DNA from: Spongospora subterranea
Taxonomy: Eukaryota; Endomyxa; Phytomyxea; Plasmodiophorida; Plasmodiophoridae
Reading direction: 5' to 3'
Length of the DNA stretch: 20,021 nt
Assembly (NCBI GenBank): GCA_900404475.1
Contig: OUQQ01000325.1
Location: 2,114-22,134, forward strand
Under the pieces are notes generated by a model. It was not told the DNA's origin and did not search any database. It worked only from the letters and a program-made list of their open reading frames with translations. Position numbers and translations under genes: made by a program. Shown here in pieces: positions 8,801-15,286 of this stretch (its first letter is position 1; each line of letters begins with the position of its first letter).

Positions 8801-9215
8801 ATGAGATCGTATTGTCGGTTAGGACGACATCTGTTCACGACTGAAGCGGCAGCGGTTAAGCAATTGCCCAGCTCCGCCGCCGCATCGACCGAGAGTGCCT
8901 CGTCCAGCGCCGTACAAGCTGCGGGGTCGACCTGGCGGGAGCGATTTGGGTATTTCTTAGCAGGAATTGCGGTCGCATCAACCTGTGGATATTATCGCTT
9001 ACGTGTAAATGTTTTTATACAATCATATATTTCGTTGAATAGTTTCCAGTCCATATACACTGTTTACGATTTTTTTTCAGTTCGGTGTTATTCAGGGTTG
9101 TGAGCATTCTTATTAGGAGGATGTATGGGCGTCGTCTCAGCGGATCGACACTGTAATTCGCGAATTCGAAGAGAGACTTCAGGCATTAGAATCGTCCATT
9201 AAGACCCCGTCGTAA
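8801..9215 (+). CDS. Small single-pass, probably mitochondrial membrane protein
   Basis: Exon 1 (8801-9004) and exon 2 (9117-9215) are joined by a 112-base intron (CGT|GTAAAT to TTATTAG), phase 0, giving 100 residues. The N-terminus MRSYCRLGRHLFTTEAA is basic, without acidic residues in its first 14, like a mitochondrial presequence. An Ala/Ser-rich linker follows. The segment RERFGYFLAGIAVASTCGYY is one predicted membrane helix. After it, REDVWASSQRIDTVIREFEE and RLQALESSIK form a short coiled-coil-like tail. I recall fungal and animal mitochondrial proteins of this general plan (a GYF helix, then a tail with a D-V-W-like word) but cannot name the family. An alternative acceptor at 9080 (TTTTTTTTCAG) gives an early stop in either phase. 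The start follows the presequence logic; a frame extends 12 codons upstream but lacks an ATG. Confidence 0.7.
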
Positions 9216-9274
9216 ACCTGTTTTCGCAATAATTCAATTATATATTCACAATTTCAGCTCCCATTGTCCATCTT

Positions 9275-9280
9275 TTTATT
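9275..9280 (-). promoter_or_regulatory. Poly(A) signal AATAAA
   Basis: Reads AATAAA on the minus strand, 32 bases after the TAA stop of the gene at 9313-9540, and supports that gene. Confidence 0.6.
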
Positions 9281-9312
9281 CAATTCAGATTCATTGTCGA
9301 ATATTCGGTTTC

Positions 9313-9540
9313 TTAAACTTGTTTCACGGGAGCGTGACAGGTCAAATGCGATTGCTCGGTCTGCAGCAGCTGTCGCATCTTTGATGCTTTCTCCTCTTGA
9401 TCGAAGACCAGAGTGACCTTCTTGCCATCTGGAGCCTTGTCGTATTTGGTTGGCGATAGTGGTGTGTTTCCGCGTATCGTCTTTCGAAGATGTTCAGCCC
9501 CGGTATCATCCAGAATGTCAACGCTCATGGCGAACGGCAT
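9313..9540 (-). CDS. Hypothetical 75-residue protein or last exon
   Basis: An ATG-started frame of 75 codons ends in TAA and is followed by a poly(A) signal. The product begins MPFAMSVDILDDTGAEHL and ends HAPVKQV; it is hydrophilic, with KKVTLVFDQEEKASKMRQLL forming a strand-then-helix pattern. Codon choice resembles the other genes. An acceptor-like TATTAG lies 15-20 bases upstream in a compatible frame, so the ATG may be internal to the last exon of a longer gene whose earlier exons lie farther up (for example within 9720-9910). It converges on the plus-strand mitochondrial-like gene with 97 bases between the stops. No family recognised. Confidence 0.5.
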   Translation of the reverse strand: MPFAMSVDILDDTGAEHLRKTIRGNTPLSPTKYDKAPDGKKVTLVFDQEEKASKMRQLLQTEQSHLTCHAPVKQV

Positions 9541-9719
9541 TTTCAGGAATGAAATCCTAATACAGTTGTTGCAGGCGATATCGTGTCTTGCAAAAATATC
9601 TTGAGATTCCCCTCTTTTGCCACAGTTAATGGCAACGACCCTGGTACACCTGTTGTATCTACAATCATTACATTAATGGCGTCATCTGTCCTTCAGATTT
9701 GCTATGTGTTATGAAAGTA

Positions 9720-9911
9720 TCAATCAGTGTCTTTTGAATCTTTTTTTCTTCCCTGCTGCTCAGCTTGGCTTAAATGACGCTTGCTTCCGGTTTCGTGCCG
9801 CCCTTTCGATTGTACTTTAAAAGGGTTCTGTATCTGGATTAAATCCGTTGCCTGGGCTTGCGACAGATGCAAAGATGTGTATACCTTCTGGTTCAGTGAT
9901 ATCGAACTAGA
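9720..9911 (-). CDS. Possible exon, basic hydrophilic product
   Basis: A minus-strand frame follows the acceptor-like TCTAG at about 9911 and ends in TGA at 9722-9720. The product includes NPFKVQSKGRHETGSKRHLS and QQGRKKDSKDTD, a lysine-rich tail typical of small nuclear or nucleolar proteins. The ATG-like start is missing, so upstream exons would be needed. It may instead splice from GAAG|GTATAC near 9890 into the gene at 9313-9540. No family recognised. Confidence 0.3.
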   Translation of the reverse strand, partial: SSSISLNQKVYTSLHLSQAQATDLIQIQNPFKVQSKGRHETGSKRHLSQAEQQGRKKDSKDTD

Positions 9912-9920
9912 TTTTACCAC

Positions 9921-10374
9921 GTTGAAGACAAAATTATAACAATAAATATAGACCGGAGAGTCAGCGACGTTGCTGACAGCGCCGACAGCCGATAATACTC
10001 GCTAGCGTTTCGCTATGCAATACTGCATTGCAATATTGACTATTACGATCTTCGATTATGAAGTTTGGGCTCCGACGCGGTTTGAACTCTGTGGTTGGAC
10101 AAGAAACCTGGTTGACATGGCGAAATGTCCAACAGGTTATGAGGGCACACAATTCCTTGGCATATTGTTATCGACATCGGCATGGTGTATCAATTTGGGG
10201 ATTCGTGTGGTTCACGGGATGGCGAACCGTCAGACTTAAGGTCCCTTCATTGCACATGTACGACAGAGAAATACAGACTGTTTTATTAGCAATGCTCCAG
10301 CCAGTGAACTTCATATGCCTAAAGCTTCGCTAACTATTGGATCTAGAGAGCATATCGTGTCCAGTGTTGCATGA
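9921..10374. other. No supported gene
   Basis: Two overlapping plus-strand frames (10015-10239 and 10058-10333) are open for 74 and 91 codons, and a minus-strand frame overlaps them. None shows a recognisable motif, clear splice sites or a poly(A) signal, so I cannot choose among them. Confidence 0.3.
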
Positions 10375-10593
10375 CTAATTTGTGGCAGCAATTTTGTTCT
10401 CGACAGTCTCGAAACCATAAATGACACGGGCAGGTTGGAAATCGACATCAGTGGTGACGCCTTTTCTTGACAATTGACCATATCCTAAACCTGCGTCAAA
10501 GAAGCTCTTGCACAAAATGAAGCTCATCTGTATCCTGTCTGTGATCGAGGTTGTTGAGATGATGATGTCGCAAAGTTGGGTAAGATCAGTCAT
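10375..10593 (-). CDS. Hypothetical 72-residue frame
   Basis: An ATG-started minus-strand frame begins MTDLTQLCDIIISTTSITDR and ends VIYGFETVENKIAATN with TAG. Codon choice is reasonable and the composition is that of a soluble protein. No poly(A) signal or partner exon was found. It would be divergent from the plus-strand gene whose exons begin at 10728. No family recognised; it could be one exon of a longer gene. Confidence 0.35.
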   Translation of the reverse strand: MTDLTQLCDIIISTTSITDRIQMSFILCKSFFDAGLGYGQLSRKGVTTDVDFQPARVIYGFETVENKIAATN

Positions 10594-10727
10594 TCAAGAA
10601 AAGTTTGTGCCTTTGGCTTGTGATTCCTGACATCCTCCTTGTTTCCATTCACCGTTGTCGGCCTCTCGAGTGTCAGAATTGTGTTTTAGTAGTCGTATGT
10701 CGCATGTTATACTTTTCATTCGCTCAG

Positions 10728-11375
10728 ATATCAACAAGAATTGAGGTTCTCTCGTTTGAAACACTGGTTTGATATTGCAGCCGGAAAAACGTGTTGGTCT
10801 TGGCGCTTGTCGGGTGTTTTTCGATTTCGATTACTCTGCTTCTTCGTTATATGATTGTTTCACTGCGTTCTATGCAGATTTTACCCTTTCTCTTTATTGC
10901 TTTTCGCTGGATGTTCATTGACCGGATGTATCCCTTTTGTTCTTAATCAGTGGTGTTGACCATTCTTTCATGAGTTGTTCGATCTCTTTCTCTTAACGCT
11001 TGTGAGGTTTGACCGGAAATATCGTCGTTTTGCAATGGTCAATGCGCTTGCAGCTGCCTTTATCATGGTGTTGGATTATTTACTGGGTCAATCGCCATGG
11101 TCAATCCTGTAGGTGATGGGGTTTGTGCAGCTAATTAATTTTGTCGTCCTGATTGTGTCGGTTCCATTTTGATATGATTAATTGTAAAACAGTCCGTTGA
11201 TTTGATTTCAGTGATGATCTCGATACCCTCTTGAAAGCTTTTCCAAATCCTAGACGGCAATTGGAGACTGAAATGGGCACTGGGGTCCTGTGTATTGTCG
11301 ACTTTTTTCAGGTGCTGTCACCTTATCATATATCATCTCCCATTATTATAGATTGATTCACCGATTCACGATTAA
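10728..11375 (+). CDS. 3' exons of an unrecognised gene
   Basis: Three exons join in phase: 11007-11108, 11212-11311 and 11352-11375, with introns of 103 and 40 bases (CT|GTAGGT to TTTCAG, CAG|GTGCTG to TTATAG), ending in TAA. The product includes FDRKYRRFAMVNALAAAFIM, VLDYLLGQSPWSIL, LDTLLKAFPNPRRQLETEMG and the end FFQIDSPIHD. It has one moderately hydrophobic segment. An earlier exon beginning at 10728 after TTCGCTCAG encodes QQELRFSRLKHWFDIAAGK. Between them 10840-10960 is hydrophobic in more than one frame, and I could not fix the splicing. The 5' end of the gene is not identified. No family recognised. Confidence 0.5.
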
Positions 11376-12250
11376 CATAGTTCTTGAAATGAATTTAGAA
11401 CATCACTGTGTCGTTCTAGATTTTTTTTATGTTGTGGCCAATTAATCAATGGTGTGTCCATAGTGGGAGAGGCATTTACTTTTCGGTGTGACTTTGAGTC
11501 GTTTGTTATCGTCGCTGAGTCGTTGTTTGTAGTTGTTGGCCGCTGGTGCCTATAATCTCACAATCAGTGAGCCCGTTTAAGAGAGAGAAAGAGAAAAGGG
11601 AGTTTATTCAAGATCTGGTGTATTTTTGAAAGCGATAACCAATGGCGTTGCCCTCTTTGTGATGAATCAATATCTCATGTCCTATTGACCTGATATATCG
11701 ATTCCAAAGCGGTGTATTACTGTATTTAGTTCATTGAATATCTATTTCACATTTTCTGACAATTCACTTCTCCCGTTGTCAGTCTCACATCGTAAGGGGC
11801 GTTCGAATTTCCTCAGGGTGTGGATGATCCATTACTCTGCTTGGCGATGGTCTGTCCGCTGAATGGGCCACTGACTAAAATTGCTGAAGCATTGCCGATA
11901 AGCGCCACCTGTTCGGCCAATACTTGTGTTCAAAGTCAGCGGGTCAGGTTATTATTGTCTCTAAGTCGACACATCTTGAATCGAATCGCGTTATTGTTTG
12001 GGCCCACAAAAGATAGATACCAATGCAGTTATATTCACCACAAACACATTCATCTCACCTTCTGATGAACTAGCGCAATCAAATCTGGAATTGGAGAGAG
12101 CAATATTCTGGCACTAAATGGACAGAAAAGAACGCAGTCAAAAAACCGTCAATTACAAGTGAGGGCGCCCTGAGGATGTTGTCAAGTTAGACACATGGAT
12201 CAATAAGACCATAGAACAGGTGACAACAGGAACTTGGTCAGGAACAATTT
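11376..12250. other. No supported gene; GA-rich tract
   Basis: The sequence is T-rich on the plus strand to about 11570, then has a GA tract (AGAGAGAGAAAGAGAAAAGG) at about 11580-11600. A GTG-started frame at 11820-12065 is open for 81 codons but has no recognisable motif, and the opposite strand is also partly open. Confidence 0.3.
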
Positions 12251-12595
12251 ATGACCATTGTGGAGTTTGATAATAATTTTGTGATGAGGGTCCCGAGTCA
12301 TCGCCATCGCAATCTATTACGAGTATCGATTGCGGTCATGATCCTGATCGATATCGATGGTGAAGCGCGTGAACAGCTCGTCTTTCGAGAGTGTTTCAAT
12401 TCTCCCTCTAGATCTGGATGGGTTGATCGGATGGACCCGGTCTTCGGTCAGGATCCCAATAATCGTGTTCCTTTTGTTGTCTTTGCACGTTTGCTGCTTC
12501 CTCAGCCGTCTCTGCTCGTTAAACCCATCCCAAACCCTATTCCCTCATATGGTCATTTACAAGCATTTGTATCAATGTCTCTGATTATGTTTTAA
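12251..12595 (+). CDS. Hypothetical 114-residue frame, strand uncertain
   Basis: An ATG-started frame of 114 codons begins MTIVEFDNNFVMRVPSHRHR and ends in TAA. The minus strand over part of it also reads as a plausible protein (RIETLSKDELFTRFTIDIDQ before a stop), so the true coding strand is unclear. I see no family match, splice support or poly(A) signal. Confidence 0.25.
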   Translation: MTIVEFDNNFVMRVPSHRHRNLLRVSIAVMILIDIDGEAREQLVFRECFNSPSRSGWVDRMDPVFGQDPNNRVPFVVFARLLLPQPSLLVKPIPNPIPSYGHLQAFVSMSLIMF

Positions 12596-13244
12596 AAATG
12601 CACCGTTGAGACTCATCTATTTTAATTGAATTGTTCTCAAAAAGGGCTATAAACACTAGCACACTTTACACAGTATGTGATTGCAAAAGAATAGCTGTGA
12701 TCACCTGCAAACCCACAATGAACGAGAATGCCCAAAAACCTCAACAGAATTCGTGAAAATCTGGAGTGACGTGAAGAGCCAATTTTACTGATTGGGTTAG
12801 TCGATCTGTTGTTGTCTGGGATATAACGGATTTGTGAAATAAAAAAGAATGGTGGTTCGTCAAATACGCCAACAAAGAGAATTGAGAGTCGAAGGGGTGA
12901 AGGAGAATATATTATAATAATATTTCACAAACAATGGGGGAAATGATGTTGGATTACGATTGCGATGAAATGAGGAGCTTAGTGACGTTGATCTGGGGCT
13001 CTCGGCCGTGGTGACGATCAATGGGTCGGACAGCACCTTTGACGGATGGGGCGAAGGCAGGCGATGGACGGTCGGGATTATGAATTGCGATAACTGGGGG
13101 ATGATCTGCAAACCCATCATGTCCATCATTGACTCTAGACAAACCTGTCATTTGAGCAACGGTACAGCAATGACAATCAAAACATCGCAAACACGAAGCA
13201 AATGCCGACTTTGAAAACATTCGATGATGAGTAAATCCCAAAAC
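12596..13244. other. Ambiguous stretch, possible minus-strand exons
   Basis: Minus-strand frames at 12860-13129 and 12954-13241 overlap in different frames and are each open for about 90 codons. An acceptor-like TTTGTCTAG (near 13136) precedes the first. I cannot tell which, if either, is used. Confidence 0.25.
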
Positions 13245-13925
13245 TTAATTCTGAACGAACTTTTGGTGGGGAAATCTTTGGACCAGCGAGTTTAGTGGTG
13301 TGAACTGATGAATATCAACAGAGCTGTAATCGCGATGGAGAGAATTCAGATAAAAAGTGGTAGCGCATGGGGCGATAGATCCCAAAGATATGCGACGCTC
13401 AGCCGCTTTACCGAACACGGCGGTCGTCGTCCCCAGCAATGATGATCGCGGCGTTAGCAGACAATCGGCGCCCGGCGTCTGAAATGATTCCGCGACGCGA
13501 CCAAGCTGCTGACGAAAAGGCTCTTTTCCTTGTCGACGGGATTGTGAGCCGATTCCCTTTCCAATATAATATCGGTCACGATAGGATTTTATCGGTTTAG
13601 AGCGGAGCGCCTTCGGGAAGGTGAAGGCGTTGGCAGGGCGCTCCTTGATGGAAATCATTCGATCTGGCAGGGTTTGCCGTCGGCGGATAGTCGCTGATTG
13701 AGCCACATAAAACCTCTTTGTAATCCATCGCTGAAGTTCCAAATCGAGATCGGCCCGAAATCGCTCCGAACGGGCTGATATTTGAGGGTGGGTTGGTGGT
13801 GACCGACAATGATGGGTGGATCTCTCGCCCATCGTTCTACCGGATCGATGAGGTGTACTGGTCCCCACCGCCCTAATCACCTTCCACCCGAATAATTGGT
13901 TCCAGTTGTTGCAAACGAAAGACAT
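13245..13925 (-). CDS. Hypothetical 226-residue open frame
   Basis: This is the longest uninterrupted frame outside the VWD gene. It begins MSFVCNNWNQLFGWKVIRAV, is rich in Arg and Gln (RFRADLDLELQRWITKRFYV, KSYRDRYYIGKGIGSQSRRQ) and ends HQKFVQN with TAA. The stretch is more GC-rich than its surroundings, which lengthens frames by chance; a second minus-strand frame (13597-13809) is open in the same place. There is no family match and no poly(A) signal. It may be a real exon, a decayed gene or chance. Confidence 0.35.
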   Translation of the reverse strand: MSFVCNNWNQLFGWKVIRAVGTSTPHRSGRTMGERSTHHCRSPPTHPQISARSERFRADLDLELQRWITKRFYVAQSATIRRRQTLPDRMISIKERPANAFTFPKALRSKPIKSYRDRYYIGKGIGSQSRRQGKEPFRQQLGRVAESFQTPGADCLLTPRSSLLGTTTAVFGKAAERRISLGSIAPCATTFYLNSLHRDYSSVDIHQFTPLNSLVQRFPHQKFVQN

Positions 13926-13994
13926 CGTTCAGAACAAGTTGATCTGATCCAGTATTCTAAATGGGCCAGGCGACTTTTGCCTTCATCTGTGCAT

Positions 13995-14460
13995 TTACAT
14001 CGACGTTGAACACGAGGCGTCAAGTGAACAATCGGGATTCGAATCGATGATGCGAATCCGGCTTTGGTCGCAGTTATAAATGTTTAGATCCATATTCGCA
14101 CCATGCTCTGTGTTCTCCAACGCTGTCACCGTTTCCTGTGTCACAAAATCACCACTTGGCCAACTTTTCACAAACAGATCACATCTCCATGTGAATTCAA
14201 GTTTAAGATTCTTCCAAATCACTTACCCAGCAATACCGATTGGAGAGTGCAACCATGTGACAAATCAATGGTCCCTACCGAATTTTCTTGATTACAAGTC
14301 TCCGACGGGAACAAAATTCAACTCCACGAAATTGTAGGGGAAACTGCGAAACCACAGGGGGTATTAATAATCTTCTTGCTGTTAAAAAAATTAAAATCAA
14401 AAAGCCAAACAAGTACATCAACCGGTTCAGTAATCGATGCGAACGCTATGGAATCAGCAG
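13995..14460. other. Ambiguous stretch with a strong minus-strand donor
   Basis: Near 14229 the minus strand reads CTGG|GTAAGTGATT, a consensus donor. Open frames lie on both strands (13995-14222 minus, 14080-14337 plus). After a minus-strand acceptor TGGTTTCGCAG near 14350, FPYNFVELNFVPVGDL is encoded and then a stop. These look like exon scraps, but I cannot build a gene. Confidence 0.25.
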
Positions 14461-14468
14461 TGTGAAAT

Positions 14469-14473
14469 AAAAA
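14469..14473 (-). terminator. RNA polymerase III terminator
   Basis: Five T residues on the minus strand, ten bases past the 3' end of the inverted tRNA-Thr gene. Confidence 0.65.
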
Positions 14474-14483
14474 TGATATCTTT

Positions 14484-14555
14484 GCCTCGTATGTGATTCG
14501 AACACATGATCTCTCCCTTACTAAGGGAGCGCCTTGCCAACTTGGCCAACGAGGC
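14484..14555 (-). tRNA. tRNA-Thr (anticodon AGT), second copy
   Basis: The reverse complement gives a 72-base cloverleaf identical to the gene at 3610-3681 except in the T-loop, which here is the canonical TTCGAAT. The anticodon loop is TTAGTAA, anticodon AGT. No CCA is encoded. Flanking sequence is not shared with the first copy, so only the tRNA unit is conserved, as expected for dispersed nuclear tRNA genes. Confidence 0.95.
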
Positions 14556-14570
14556 AAGAATTGGTTTTTC

Positions 14571-14795
14571 CATAATAATGGTAGCTTCAGTTTGGAAGCA
14601 GTTGTCCAATAGGTGAACCACGTCATGAAATGAATAAGTTGCTGATCTGCTTTGAAATTTGGAAAATGGGTTGACTTTAGAGCATTGGAACATCTCATAG
14701 AAACGATCGGGGTTCTGTTGGAATTCATAAACATTTTGGATTGCGCACTCAATCACAACATATAAATTCCAACATTCATCGTTGTGGACGTGCAC
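14571..14795 (-). CDS. Possible exon beside the tRNA gene
   Basis: A minus-strand frame encodes NDECWNLYVVIECAIQNVYE, FYEMFQCSKVNPFSKFQ and FHDVVHLLDNCFQTEAT, a protein-like composition with aromatic and Cys residues. The frame runs on into the tRNA gene, which cannot be its natural end, so it would need a splice donor before 14570 or be a relic. No family recognised. Confidence 0.3.
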
Positions 14796-15164
14796 GATTT
14801 CGCAACGTCAGCCAAAACGCTCAATGATGGACTTTAACATAAAAATGTAATGCGGATCGGAGACAAAAACGGAACCGCAAATCAAATTTCAATCAAGGTT
14901 TTATCAAAACGTATAAGGAGTCGGTACTGAATCTGGTTTTGTTCAGCCTGCTGTTTAAATTTTAAAAGAAGTGAACAAGTAAAGCTAAGTGTATTAATGC
15001 CAATGAATAAAGACAATGTTGTTGTACCCAGAAACAATTGCGAGTTGAGTCACGACGTCGCTGACAACCTCATCGATTGTCAGTGATTGGGATTATTATA
15101 ATCGACAACCCTCGTGCATTAATCGGCGTAATAATTTATTCGTTTTTATTTCATCTCGTCAACA

Positions 15165-15166
15165 GA
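15165..15166 (+). promoter_or_regulatory. Probable 3' splice site in the leader of the VWD gene
   Basis: The sequence CGTTTTTATTTCATCTCGTC followed by AACAG is a strong pyrimidine-tract acceptor 121 bases before the preferred start codon at 15287. It could end a 5'-leader intron or accept a spliced leader. It argues that the upstream in-frame ATG at 15077 is not the start. Confidence 0.5.
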
Positions 15167-15286
15167 ACCAGATCTTTGTACCTGAGATTCGTTTCTACCG
15201 GCTATACTGCAACCGAGCCAATTGCAGGCGTTCAACAGACGCCGACGAACGTTAAAACCGCCGCCACCAATCGACGCAGTAATGCA

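Noticed and set aside
9081..9116. A small extra exon or a 20-base intron in the mitochondrial-like gene
   Set aside because: Using the acceptor at 9080 leads to an early stop or an out-of-frame join, whereas one intron 9005-9116 keeps the frame and a sensible C-terminus.
15077..15286. Upstream in-frame extension of the VWD protein from the ATG at 15077
   Set aside because: A strong acceptor lies at 15164-15165 inside this stretch, and the signal peptide begins at the ATG at 15287, so the extension is probably leader or intron.
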